Positions 50,081-58,150 of a stretch of DNA of 64,000 bases are shown here, piece by piece. Every line of letters begins with the position of its first letter. Positions within the stretch are counted from its first letter, which is position 1. Below the pieces are notes generated by a model. The model was not told the DNA's origin and did not search any database. It worked only from the letters and a program-made list of their open reading frames with translations. Source of the DNA: Nocardia sp. alder85J (GTDB lineage: Bacteria > Actinomycetota > Actinomycetes > Mycobacteriales > Mycobacteriaceae); the NCBI RefSeq assembly GCF_020176955.2, contig NZ_JAIUCZ020000004.1:372001-436000 (forward strand), given 5' to 3'. The position numbers were made by a program, and so were the translations under genes.

Positions 50081-50530
50081 ATGATGTCAACGGTTGCGCT
50101 CAGACGGTCGTGGGCGGCGGATCTGGACACCGCCACGCTGTACAGGCTGTTGAAGCTGCGGGTCCAAGTCTTCGTGGTCGAACAGAAATGTGCCTATCCG
50201 GAATTGGACGGCCGGGATCTGCTCGCGGAGACGCGGCACTTCTGGCTGGACGACGAGGGTGAGATCATCGGCACCCTGCGTCTGCTGGAGGAGCACGACA
50301 ACGGTGTGAAGTCGTTCCGCATCGGCCGGCTGTGCACCACGCCGTCCGCGCGCGGCCACGGCTACACCACCCGGCTGCTGCAAGCGGCGCTGGCCGAGAT
50401 CGGTTCGGGCACAGTCCGTTTGAACGCACAGACCTATCTCGTCGAGATGTACACCAAGCACGGGTTCAAGCCCGACGGCGACGAGTACGAAGAGGACGGC
50501 ATCCCGCACCTGCCGATGCGGCGCGGCTGA
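50081..50530 (+). CDS. GNAT acetyltransferase, ElaA-like (Rv2851c type)
   Basis: A 149-residue single-domain GNAT. LYRLLKLRVQVFVVEQKCAY is the ElaA-type N-terminal box, FWLDDEGEIIGTLRLLEE follows, and the acetyl-CoA loop is in IGRLCTTPSARGHGYTTRLL. MYTKHGFKPDGDEYEEDGIP is the characteristic end. It starts 23 bases after mqo and ends at a strong terminator, so it is the last gene of the mqo unit, the same pairing as Rv2852c-Rv2851c. The acceptor is unknown. Confidence 0.92.
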   Translation: MMSTVALRRSWAADLDTATLYRLLKLRVQVFVVEQKCAYPELDGRDLLAETRHFWLDDEGEIIGTLRLLEEHDNGVKSFRIGRLCTTPSARGHGYTTRLLQAALAEIGSGTVRLNAQTYLVEMYTKHGFKPDGDEYEEDGIPHLPMRRG

Positions 50531-50537
50531 GACGCAC

Positions 50538-50571
50538 ACGGTCCCGCAACCGAATTCGGTTGCGGGACCGT
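50538..50571. terminator. 34-bp perfect palindromic terminator
   Basis: ACGGTCCCGCAACCGAA is followed immediately by its exact complement, then TCTTTCT. It lies eight bases past the GNAT stop and 25 bases before the 3' end of the convergent oxidoreductase gene, so it serves both strands. Confidence 0.9.
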
Positions 50572-50595
50572 TCTTTCTGCGATGGCGCTCGGCGG

Positions 50596-51213
50596 TCAGA
50601 CCGCTATGGTTCCGGTGACGCCGGTGTAAGTGCGACCGAGCCCGGGCTTTTCGATCTCGTCCAGCACCGCGTGCGCGAAATCCGGATAGGTGATCCGCAG
50701 GTCCGCATCGGCCGCCGCGGACCGGTAGCCGCCGATCGGCTCGCCGGTGTGATCGAAATCGCCCGCGGGCGCGAGTACCGTCCATTCCAGCGCGGTCTCC
50801 CGCAGCCGATCGGTCCCCGCCGCGTGGCCGAGATAGAACGCGCGGTACTCGTTCGGATAGCCGGGAGTGTCGCGCAGCAGCACCCCGTCGGCGGTCGGCA
50901 GATTCGAGGCCAATCCGACCGCGAGCAGTCGCGCCACCCCCGCATCCGGCAGGGCCGTCGCGAGCGCGGCGGCCGCCGTCGCGAAGAAGTCCGGATCGGT
51001 GAGGTCGACGGCGGCGTGCACGGCCACGTCGTGACCTGCCGCCAGCCTCGCCACGGCCGCCGCATCGGTCACGTCGCCCGCGACCACGTCCAGATCCGGA
51101 TACCGGCCCGGATCGCGTACCACCCCGGTCACACTGTGCCCGCGTGCGACGGCTGCCGCCGCGATGGTGCGCCCGGCCCGCCCACCCGCCCCGAAAACGA
51201 TGATCTCTGCCAT
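50596..51213 (-). CDS. NAD(P)H-binding atypical SDR
   Basis: A 205-residue Rossmann protein of the NmrA/BVR-B-like atypical SDR group. MAEIIVFGAGGRAGRTIAAA carries the NAD(P) motif, VTGVVRDPGRYPDLDVVAGD contains the Arg that marks NADPH preference, and LLAVGLASNLP and WTVLAPAGDFDHTG follow. The ATG at 51213 is chosen because TACCGT lies seven bases upstream (leaderless). Divergent HxlR regulator and oxidoreductase genes across a palindromic operator are a common pair, in which the reductase answers electrophile or redox stress. The substrate is unknown. Confidence 0.87.
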   Translation of the reverse strand: MAEIIVFGAGGRAGRTIAAAAVARGHSVTGVVRDPGRYPDLDVVAGDVTDAAAVARLAAGHDVAVHAAVDLTDPDFFATAAAALATALPDAGVARLLAVGLASNLPTADGVLLRDTPGYPNEYRAFYLGHAAGTDRLRETALEWTVLAPAGDFDHTGEPIGGYRSAAADADLRITYPDFAHAVLDEIEKPGLGRTYTGVTGTIAV

Positions 51214-51237
51214 GCCGGCGACGGTAACCACGCCGCG

Positions 51238-51255
51238 GGTATCCCTGCGGATACC
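51238..51255. promoter_or_regulatory. HxlR-type operator
   Basis: GGTATCC-CTGC-GGATACC is a perfect inverted repeat with seven-base arms, centred between the divergent oxidoreductase (51213) and hxlR-like (51278) starts. The GTATC/GATAC half-site style is typical of HxlR-family targets. It lies just upstream of the -10 boxes of both genes. Confidence 0.78.
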
Positions 51256-51277
51256 TCGATCCGGCTACCCTGGCGGG

Positions 51278-51640
51278 ATGCCCCCGCTGGACCCGCAGAT
51301 GTTCGACGACCTGTGCCCGTCGACGTTGTCGCCCATCCGCATCGGCGACAAATGGGGCGCGCTACTGGTCCGCTGCCTCGAATCCGGCCCGCGCCGCTAC
51401 TCCGAACTGCGAATCCCGTTGGCGCGCATCACCCCCAAGGTGATGACCCAATCGCTGCGCATCCTGGAACAGCGCGGTTTCGTCGCCCGCGAGATCGACG
51501 GCCGCCGCGTCACCTACGCCCTCACCCCGCTGGGCCGCAGCCTGCTCGAGCCGCTGAATGCCCTGTGCGCGTGGACCGATGAGCACTGGACCGAACTGGT
51601 CGACGCCTACGACCCGGACACCGCGGCGCTGGGGGCGTGA
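51278..51640 (+). CDS. HxlR-family regulator
   Basis: A 120-residue winged-helix regulator: FDDLCPSTLSPIRIGDKWGA, LLVRCLESGPRRYSELRIPL and RITPKVMTQSLRILEQRGFV form the HTH, and VAREIDGRRVTYALTPLGRS the wing. The ATG at 51278 follows the TACCCT box by six bases (leaderless). Most HxlR proteins begin with a cysteine-containing segment that senses electrophiles, and a Cys occurs here in DDLCPST. It probably represses or activates the divergent oxidoreductase and itself through the 18-bp operator. Confidence 0.92.
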   Translation: MPPLDPQMFDDLCPSTLSPIRIGDKWGALLVRCLESGPRRYSELRIPLARITPKVMTQSLRILEQRGFVAREIDGRRVTYALTPLGRSLLEPLNALCAWTDEHWTELVDAYDPDTAALGA

Positions 51641-51770
51641 GGGGCAGTTCCGCGAGGTCGCGGGCCATGTGATTCGCTGTGGCGCAGGTCCGACCGGCCG
51701 CCGCGGCGCTGGGGCGTGACGAGGGAGGCCCGGCCGGCTGATTGCTCTGTGGCGCAGGTCGGATGCCGAC
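51621..51770. repeat. Imperfect 70-80 bp tandem duplication at the 3' end of the HxlR gene
   Basis: CCGCGGCGCTGGGG is found at 51621-51634 and again at 51701-51714. In each copy TGATT-GCT-TGTGGCGCAGGTC follows (51670-51690 and 51739-51760). The first copy includes the last codons and stop of the HxlR gene, so the duplication copied the gene end into the intergenic space. Confidence 0.7.
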
Positions 51771-52041
51771 GCGGCCTGCCGGGTGAACGGGCCACCATGA
51801 TCGCGACGGCCGTGGTGTGCGCGAACTCTCCCGGCCGGGTCGTGGTGACGTGATCGCCATGCTGCGGGGTCGTCCGGGGTCCCGCGATCGGCTGTGCAGC
51901 CGCCGAGTTCCGGACGGTGCGGACGTGTCACCGCCGCGCCGGAAAGCCGGGGCGTGATCGCCGCCGGTCGACCGGTCCGGCGATCATCGGTCCGCCCGGG
52001 GTGACGCGGGTGCCGATGATCGCCGCGCATACAGTGGGGGC
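51641..52041. other. 401-bp intergenic stretch before the chelatase gene
   Basis: No gene is supported. It contains the duplication described at 51621-51770 and, at its right end, the -10 box TACAGT (52030-52035), six bases before the GTG of the chelatase gene. The minus-strand frames here are Arg/Pro-rich and look non-coding. Confidence 0.5.
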
Positions 52042-54141
52042 GTGTCCGATCCCCGAAACGATGCCAACCAGTACCCATCGGCCGGCGGTGAGGCGGGTTT
52101 CCCGTTCTCGGCGGTGGTCGGGCAGGAGCAGTTGCAGCTCGCGCTGATCCTCTGCGCGGTGCATCCGGGGATCGGCGGCGTGCTGGTGCGCGGCGAGAAG
52201 GGCACCGCCAAGTCGACGGTGGTCCGGGCGCTCGCGCGGTTGCTGCCGCCGGTGGTCGACGAGACCGGCGCCCGTCCGGCCCGGCTGGTGGAGCTGCCGG
52301 TCGGCGCCACCGAGGACCGGGTGGTCGGGTCGCTGGACCTGGAACGGGTGCTGCGCGACGGTGAGCAGGCGTTCCGGCCGGGTCTGCTGGCCGCCGCACA
52401 TCACGGCGTGCTCTACGTGGACGAGGTGAATCTGCTGCACGACCACCTGGTGGACGTGCTGCTGGACGCCGCGGCGATGGGCCGGGTGCACATCGAGCGC
52501 GACGGGGTGTCGCATTCGCATCCGGCGCGGTTCGTGCTGGTCGGCACCATGAATCCCGAAGAGGGCGAACTGCGCCCGCAGTTGCTGGACCGCTTCGGCC
52601 TGACCGTCGACGTCGCCGCATCCCGCGAGGTGGACGTCCGGATGGAAGTGGTGCGCCGCCGCCTGGACTACGAGGCCGCACCCGACGCCTTCGCCGCCCG
52701 CTACGCCGCCGCCGACCACGACACCGCCGAGCGCATCCTCGCCGCCCGCGACCGCATCGAGGGGGTGCGGCTCGACGACGGTGAACTGCGCCGGATCGCC
52801 GCGCTGTGCGCCTCCTTCGACGTCGATGGCATGCGTGCCGACCTGGTCGTGGCCCGCACCGCGACGGCGCATGCGGCCTGGCGCGGCGTCGACCGGGTCA
52901 CCGCCGACGATGTGCGCGTCGCCGCCGAACTCGCGCTGCCGCACCGCCGCCGCCGCGACCCCTTCGACGAACCCGGCATCAGCTCCGACCAACTCGACGA
53001 GGCCATGCGACAGGCCGACGAAGAGGTCGAAAGGGCCGCGGGCGCAACGGATTCGGAGCAGAATGCGACCGCGTCCGACCCCGGCTCGGATCGAGCCGAG
53101 ACCGGAGAGCCGGATCGGCCCGACAGCCCCGCCGATCCCGATCGACTCGATTCGGGTCCGCAGGCCACCGAGTCCGGCCCGCACGCCGACACTCCCGGCC
53201 CCGGTCCGCAGGACGGCCCCACGGACCCGGACTCCGGCCCGGACCAGCCCGGCGGCGGCTCCCGCGGCCCCGACGACGACCCGGACGGCGGCCCGGACCG
53301 GCCCGGCGGCGGCGCCCGCCCCGGCACCGCCGGTATGCCGGTGAATTCCGTTGTCCGCCCGCCACATTGGGAGATCCCCGGTATCGGCGAGGGTGCACCC
53401 GGCCGCCGCTCCCGCGCGCACACCCGGCACGGCCGGGTGGTGCGCTCGGTCATCGAGACCACCGGTGGCCTGCACCTGCTCGGCACCGTCTTCGCCGCGG
53501 CGCCCCATCAGCACACCCGCGGCCGCACCGCCGGCCCGCTGGCCCTGGAATCCACCGACCTGCGCGGCGCGTATCGCGAAGGGCGCGAAGGCAATCTGGT
53601 GGTGTTCACCGTCGACGCCTCCGGCTCGATGGCCGCCCGTGACCGCCTGTCCGCGGTGACCGGTGCCGTCGTCACCCTGCTGCGCGATGCCTACCAGCGT
53701 CGCGACAAGGTCGCCGTGATCACCGTCCGTGGCAGTACCGCCGAACTGGTGCTGCCGCCCACCTCCTCGGTGGACATCGCCGTCCGCCGCCTGGCGGACC
53801 TGCGCACCGGCGGCAAAACCCCACTGGCCCAAGGCCTCCTGAAGGCCCGCGAGATCATCCAGCGCGAGCGCGTCCGCGACCCGCACCGCCGCCCCCTGCT
53901 GGTCCTGCTCACCGACGGCCGCGCCACCGGCGGCCCCGACCCGGTACCCCGAGCCCGCGCCGCCGCCGCCCAACTCGCCCGCGACGCCGTCACCTCCGTC
54001 GTCGTCGACTGCGAACGCGGCATGATCCGTCTCGGCCTCGCCGCCGACCTCGCCCGCACCCTCGGCGCCACCTACCTGCGGCTCGGCGAACTCACCGGTG
54101 ATTCGGTGGCGGGCGTGGTCCGGGGCGTGCGCGCGGCCTGA
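52042..54141 (+). CDS. Magnesium/cobalt chelatase-like AAA+ and VWA fusion (Rv2850c type)
   Basis: A 699-residue fusion of ChlI-like and ChlD-like halves. The N-terminal AAA+ ATPase has Walker A in GVLVRGEKGTAKSTVVRALA (near 51), VLYVDEVNLLHDHLVDVLLD as Walker B, and the sensor MNPEEGELRPQLLDRFGL. A long acidic Pro/Gly/Asp linker spans about 325-430. The C-terminal VWA domain has the MIDAS motif FTVDASGSM near 524, with TGGKTPLAQGLLKAREII and LLVLLTDGRATGG. Such subunits drive metal insertion with a large CobN/ChlH partner. The cobO and cobB genes downstream suggest cobalt insertion into the corrin ring. It is leaderless with a GTG start. Confidence 0.92.
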   Translation: MSDPRNDANQYPSAGGEAGFPFSAVVGQEQLQLALILCAVHPGIGGVLVRGEKGTAKSTVVRALARLLPPVVDETGARPARLVELPVGATEDRVVGSLDLERVLRDGEQAFRPGLLAAAHHGVLYVDEVNLLHDHLVDVLLDAAAMGRVHIERDGVSHSHPARFVLVGTMNPEEGELRPQLLDRFGLTVDVAASREVDVRMEVVRRRLDYEAAPDAFAARYAAADHDTAERILAARDRIEGVRLDDGELRRIAALCASFDVDGMRADLVVARTATAHAAWRGVDRVTADDVRVAAELALPHRRRRDPFDEPGISSDQLDEAMRQADEEVERAAGATDSEQNATASDPGSDRAETGEPDRPDSPADPDRLDSGPQATESGPHADTPGPGPQDGPTDPDSGPDQPGGGSRGPDDDPDGGPDRPGGGARPGTAGMPVNSVVRPPHWEIPGIGEGAPGRRSRAHTRHGRVVRSVIETTGGLHLLGTVFAAAPHQHTRGRTAGPLALESTDLRGAYREGREGNLVVFTVDASGSMAARDRLSAVTGAVVTLLRDAYQRRDKVAVITVRGSTAELVLPPTSSVDIAVRRLADLRTGGKTPLAQGLLKAREIIQRERVRDPHRRPLLVLLTDGRATGGPDPVPRARAAAAQLARDAVTSVVVDCERGMIRLGLAADLARTLGATYLRLGELTGDSVAGVVRGVRAA

Positions 54142-54208
54142 GCACCCGTCGGCCGCGCGACGCGTCGGTACGGGAGCTGCCCCTCGCCGGCCACGGCGTG
54201 GTCGTGAC

Positions 54209-55093
54209 TCAGGCGGTGTCGTAGTGCTCGGCGAGGGCGGTGAGGGCAGGGGAGCAGCCGGTGTCGAGAACCAGGTCCGCGAGGTCGTGGCCGCGGGTGT
54301 GGCCGCGGTTCACGATGGCGACCGGGCGGCCGGTCTTGGCGGCGTGGCGAACGAAACGCAGGCCGGACATGACGGTCAGCGAGGAGCCCGCGACCAGGAG
54401 GACGTCGGCGGCCTCGACCAGGGCGTAGGCGGCGGCCACCCGGTCCTTGGGGACGTTCTCGCCGAAGTAGACGATGTCGGGTTTGAGCATGCCGCCGCAG
54501 TGATGGCAGTCGACCATGCGGAAGCTCGCGGTGTCGGCGATCACCGCATCGGCGTCCGGGGCGACCTCCAGGCCGTCGGCCGCCGCCTCGGCGAAACCCG
54601 GGTTGGCGACCTCGAGCCGGTCGGCCAGGGTCATCCGGGAGATGCGGGACTCGCAGGCCAGGCAGCGCACCCGGGCGTAGGTACCGTGCAGGTCGATCAC
54701 GGTGCGGCTGCCCGCCTTGGTGTGCAGCAGATCGACGTTCTGGGTGATCACGCCGCTGACGACACCCGCGCGCTCCAGCCGGGCCAGCGCGCGATGGCCG
54801 GGATTGGGGCGGGCGGCATCCATGCGGCGCCAGCCCACATGGTTGCGGGCCCAATACCGTTGCCGGAACACCGGATCGCCGACGAACTGCTGATAGGTCA
54901 TGGGATTGCGCGGTGGCGAGTCGGGGCCGCGGTAGTCCGGGATGCCGCTGTCGGTGGACAGTCCGGCGCCGGTGAGCACCGCCACCCGCCGCCCGCCGAT
55001 CAGGTCGGCCAGACGGCCGACATCGCTCTCGGGCGCCGGGGCACGGGCTCCGGTCACCTCGGGACCAGCGCTCGCGTACCCGACACTCGGCAT
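54209..55093 (-). CDS. NAD-dependent protein deacylase, sirtuin family
   Basis: A 294-residue Sir2 protein that removes acyl groups from lysines, consuming NAD. VAVLTGAGLSTDSGIPDYRG binds NAD, VITQNVDLLHTKAG holds the catalytic region, and LHGTYARVRCLACES supplies the active-site His and the first zinc cysteines. The second pair is in CHHCGGMLKPDIVYFGENVP, with LVAGSSLTVMSG following. The sequence resembles class II (SIRT4-like) sirtuins. The ATG at 55093 has TACGCT six bases upstream on its strand (leaderless). It sits between the chelatase gene (convergent) and cobO (divergent); a functional link to cobalamin is not evident. Confidence 0.93.
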   Translation of the reverse strand: MPSVGYASAGPEVTGARAPAPESDVGRLADLIGGRRVAVLTGAGLSTDSGIPDYRGPDSPPRNPMTYQQFVGDPVFRQRYWARNHVGWRRMDAARPNPGHRALARLERAGVVSGVITQNVDLLHTKAGSRTVIDLHGTYARVRCLACESRISRMTLADRLEVANPGFAEAAADGLEVAPDADAVIADTASFRMVDCHHCGGMLKPDIVYFGENVPKDRVAAAYALVEAADVLLVAGSSLTVMSGLRFVRHAAKTGRPVAIVNRGHTRGHDLADLVLDTGCSPALTALAEHYDTA

Positions 55094-55186
55094 GACACCA
55101 GCGTACGACCACCGATCCGGCGCGGGTGCCGCCCGGCCGGTATGGCAACGTGGACCGGACACCGCAGGGAAAAGGAGCACATCCGC

Positions 55187-55801
55187 ATGCCGAAGGGAAT
55201 CCCCGAGACGGTCCCCGACGACGGTCTGACCACGCGGCAGCGGCGCAATCAGCCGGTGCTCGCCGTGCACACCGGACCCGGTAAGGGGAAGTCGACGGCG
55301 GCGTTCGGCATGGCGCTGCGCGCCTGGAACCAGGGCTTCGACGTCGCCGTCTTCCAGTTCGTGAAGAGCGCCAAGTGGAAGGTCGGCGAGGAGGCCGCGT
55401 TCCGCACCCTGGGCCGGCTGCACGAGGAGACCGGCACCGGCGGCGCGGTCGAATGGCACAAGATGGGCGAGGGCTGGTCGTGGACCCGCAAGCCGGGGTC
55501 CGACGAGGACCACGCGGCGGCCGCGCTGGCCGGCTGGCAGGAGATCGCCCGCCGCCTGGCCGCCGGACAGCACCGGTTCTATGTGCTCGACGAATTCACC
55601 TATCCGCTGAAATGGGGCTGGGTCGACGTGGACGAGGTGGTCGGCGCCCTGCTGGCCCGGCCCGGTAACCAGCACGTGGTGATCACCGGCCGCGACGCCC
55701 CGCAGGCCCTGCTCGACGCCGCCGACCTGGTCACCGAGATGACGAAGGTCAAACATCCGATGGACGCGGGCCGCAAGGGCCAGCGCGGCATCGAATGGTG
55801 A
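55187..55801 (+). CDS. cobO: Cob(I)yrinic acid a,c-diamide adenosyltransferase
   Basis: CobO attaches the 5'-deoxyadenosyl group of ATP to the cobalt of corrinoids. The P-loop is VLAVHTGPGKGKSTAAFGMA (about 23-42), followed by VAVFQFVKSAKWKVGEEAAF, EWHKMGEGWSWTRKPGSDED and FYVLDEFTYPLKWGWVDVDE, then VVITGRDAPQALLDAADLVT. At 204 residues it has the normal length. AAAGGAG lies ten bases before the ATG. cobB follows 28 bases downstream, so they form one unit. Confidence 0.96.
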   Translation: MPKGIPETVPDDGLTTRQRRNQPVLAVHTGPGKGKSTAAFGMALRAWNQGFDVAVFQFVKSAKWKVGEEAAFRTLGRLHEETGTGGAVEWHKMGEGWSWTRKPGSDEDHAAAALAGWQEIARRLAAGQHRFYVLDEFTYPLKWGWVDVDEVVGALLARPGNQHVVITGRDAPQALLDAADLVTEMTKVKHPMDAGRKGQRGIEW

Positions 55802-55829
55802 CCCGGCCACCCGCGTCCGGCGTCCGGTC

Positions 55830-57260
55830 GTGAGCGTCCCCGCGGTCGTGATCGCGGCCCCCGCCTCCGGCAGCGGAAAGACCACGCTGGCAACGGGTCT
55901 GATCGGCGCACTGCGCCGGGCGGGGCACGAGGTGGCGCCCTTCAAGGTGGGCCCGGACTACATCGATCCCGGCTACCACGGCCTGGCCGCGGGTCGTCCG
56001 GGCCGCAACCTGGATCCGGTGCTCGCCGGCGCGGACCGGGTGGCGCCGCTGTACCGGCACGGCAGCCGGGGCTGCGACATCGCCGTGGTCGAGGGCGTGA
56101 TGGGCCTGTTCGACGGCCGGATCGACGCCGACTTCCCGGGCCCGGTCGCCGAGGGCTCGACCGCGCAGGTCGCGGCGGTCCTCGGCGCCCCGGTCCTGCT
56201 GGTCGTCGACGCGCGCGGCCACAGCCAGAGCCTGGCGGCGCTGCTGCACGGATTCGCCACCTTCTCCACCGATATCCGGCTCGGTGGTGTGATCCTGAAC
56301 CGGGTCGGCAGCGCCCGCCACGAGGAGGTGCTGCGCGCCGCCTGCGACCGGGTCGGCCTGCCCGTCCTCGGCGCACTACCCCGGATGAGCGAATTGGCGG
56401 TCCCCTCACGGCATCTGGGCCTGATACCCGCCGTCGAGCACGGCGCCGCCGCCCGATCAGCGGTCGACGCGATGACGGAACTGGTTGCCGCACATGTGGA
56501 TCTGGAGGCTGTGGTGGCGCTGGCCGCGTCCCGCGTCACCGGCCCGGTCTGGGATCCGGTGGTGGAGGTGCTGTCGGGAGCAGCCGAGGCTCCGGTGGCG
56601 GAGGTGGCGCCGGGAGCCGCCGGGCCGGCCGGGGCTCCGGTGATCGCCGTCGCCGGCGGCGCGGCCTTCACCTTCGGGTACGCCGAACATCGGGAGTTGC
56701 TGGCCGCAGCGGGTGCGGAGGTTGCGGTATTCGATCCGCTGCGGGACGAATTGCCTTCCGGGACAGCCGGATTGGTGCTGCCGGGCGGCTTTCCGGAAGA
56801 ACATGCCGCCGAACTGGCCGCCAACGAGCCGCTGCTGGCCGCGATCGCGGCCGCCGCCGAACGCGGCCTGCCGGTGCACGCCGAATGTGCCGGGCTGCTG
56901 TACCTCACCCGCTCGCTGGACGGCCACCGGATGGCGGGCGTGGTGGACGCGGTGGCCGAATTCGGCCCGCGCCTCACCCTCGGCTACCGGGACGCCGTGG
57001 CCTTGAGCGACTCGATGCTGTGGGCCGCGGGCGCGCGGGTACGCGGCCACGAATTCCACCGCACCCGGCTCGTGGCGGTCGGCCCCGGTACCCCGGCCTG
57101 GGGCTGGCGCACCCCGGACGGCGCCGCAGCCCGGGAGGGCCTGCTCGTCCACCGCGTGCACGCCTCCTACCTGCACACCCACCCGGCGGGCAACCCTCAG
57201 GCGATCGCCCGATTCGTCAGTGCCGCAGCCGAATACGCGACCACCACGATCGATGTGTGA
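55830..57260 (+). CDS. cobB: Cobyrinic acid a,c-diamide synthase
   Basis: CobB amidates the a and c side chains of (hydrogeno)cobyrinic acid with ATP and glutamine. VIAAPASGSGKTTLATGLIG is the nucleotide-binding loop, and EVAPFKVGPDYIDPGYH and VVEGVMGLFDGRIDADFPGP are family signatures. The glutamine amidotransferase domain carries Cys near 351 in LPVHAECAGLLYLTRSLDGH, and RVHASYLHTHPAGNPQAI contains the closing His. The GTG start is 28 bases after cobO, and the end overlaps the start of the cobE-like gene. Confidence 0.96.
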   Translation: MSVPAVVIAAPASGSGKTTLATGLIGALRRAGHEVAPFKVGPDYIDPGYHGLAAGRPGRNLDPVLAGADRVAPLYRHGSRGCDIAVVEGVMGLFDGRIDADFPGPVAEGSTAQVAAVLGAPVLLVVDARGHSQSLAALLHGFATFSTDIRLGGVILNRVGSARHEEVLRAACDRVGLPVLGALPRMSELAVPSRHLGLIPAVEHGAAARSAVDAMTELVAAHVDLEAVVALAASRVTGPVWDPVVEVLSGAAEAPVAEVAPGAAGPAGAPVIAVAGGAAFTFGYAEHRELLAAAGAEVAVFDPLRDELPSGTAGLVLPGGFPEEHAAELAANEPLLAAIAAAAERGLPVHAECAGLLYLTRSLDGHRMAGVVDAVAEFGPRLTLGYRDAVALSDSMLWAAGARVRGHEFHRTRLVAVGPGTPAWGWRTPDGAAAREGLLVHRVHASYLHTHPAGNPQAIARFVSAAAEYATTTIDV

Positions 57261-57612
57261 GGCGGCCGTGGTCGTCGGTATCGGATTCCGGCCGGGGACG
57301 GCGGGTTCGGTGATTCTGGCGGCGTTGCGGGAGTGCTTGGGGGATAACGGGATTCGGTGTCTCGCGACGATCGATCGGCGGGGTGGGGAAGCGGGGCTGG
57401 CGGCGGCGGCCGGGGAGCTCGGGGTGCCGATCGTGGTGTTCACAGCGGCGGAGCTGGCGGCCGTGGCGGAGCCGGCGGTGTCGCCGCGGGTCGCCGCGGC
57501 CGTGGGGACACCGAGTGTCGCCGAGGCCGCGGCGCTGCTCGCCACGGGGAGTGGGGAACTGGTGCTGCGCAAGCGGGTGGTGGGCGGCGTCACGGTGGCC
57601 GCCGCCCGGTGA
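57253..57612 (+). CDS. CobE/CbiG C-terminal-like cobalamin biosynthesis protein
   Basis: A 119-residue protein: VVVGIGFRPGTAGSVILAAL, CLATIDRRGGEAGLAAAAGE, IVVFTAAELAAVAEPAV and VGTPSVAEAAALLATGSGEL. This is the pattern of CobE and the C-terminal CbiG domain, where the GIG and TPSVAEAAAL boxes are conserved. In cobalamin synthesis these proteins help with ring contraction, or are accessory in aerobic organisms. The ATG at 57253 lies inside the cobB stop region (ATG TGTGA overlap), so it is translated from the same mRNA. It ends three bases from a convergent gene. Confidence 0.85.
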   Translation: MCEAAVVVGIGFRPGTAGSVILAALRECLGDNGIRCLATIDRRGGEAGLAAAAGELGVPIVVFTAAELAAVAEPAVSPRVAAAVGTPSVAEAAALLATGSGELVLRKRVVGGVTVAAAR

Positions 57613-57615
57613 CCG

Positions 57616-58056
57616 CTACAGGCAGGCGCCACCCAGATTCACGGCGTTGATCGTGATCGACCCGGCCACCGGCTGGTAGTCGGGTCCGCCGTCGTGGTAC
57701 ATCGCGCTGATCACGTGGGTGCCGGCGGCGTCGGGCACCCAGGGGATCTCGGCGGCGCCGTCGGTGACGGGGACGGATCCGACCACATTGCCGGCCTGAC
57801 CGTTGAGATGGCTGAAGAAGTCGATGTTGCCGCCGGAGACGGGGGTGCCGTCGGGATTCTTCATCGTGACGTGCGCGACCTGGCGGCAGCCGACCGACGC
57901 CGTATTGGCGGCGCCGAGCACCGAACCGGTCATCGACATCGACATCGTCGGGGTGACGACCGCCTGCGCCGAAGCCATGGAGCCCAGCGGCGCCGCCAGC
58001 GCCGCCGCGGTGAGCACGACACCGGCCGTGTTGCGTGACATCTCGAAAATGCTCAT
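57616..58056 (-). CDS. Secreted Ig-like protein
   Basis: A 146-residue exported protein. AGGGTGG precedes the ATG at 58056. The signal peptide MSIFEMSRNTAGVVLTAAAL continues to a cleavage site near MASAQAVV. The mature part is one beta-sandwich of the bacterial Ig-like type: CRQVAHVTMKNPDGTPVSGG, NIDFFSHLNGQAGNVVGSVP, EIPWVPDAAGTHVISAMYHD and YQPVAGSITINAV. Two cysteines probably make one disulfide. Similar short secreted Ig proteins are common in Nocardia. Function unknown; it may be a cell-surface or adhesion factor. Confidence 0.8.
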   Translation of the reverse strand: MSIFEMSRNTAGVVLTAAALAAPLGSMASAQAVVTPTMSMSMTGSVLGAANTASVGCRQVAHVTMKNPDGTPVSGGNIDFFSHLNGQAGNVVGSVPVTDGAAEIPWVPDAAGTHVISAMYHDGGPDYQPVAGSITINAVNLGGACL

Positions 58057-58150
58057 ACCACCCTGCCTTTCGCTGTGCCAGTTGCCCGGCCCGATCGAGA
58101 CCGGGAGTGAGTCGGGTTGGCAGGCTACCAGCTCGCGGCGGGCCGCCATT

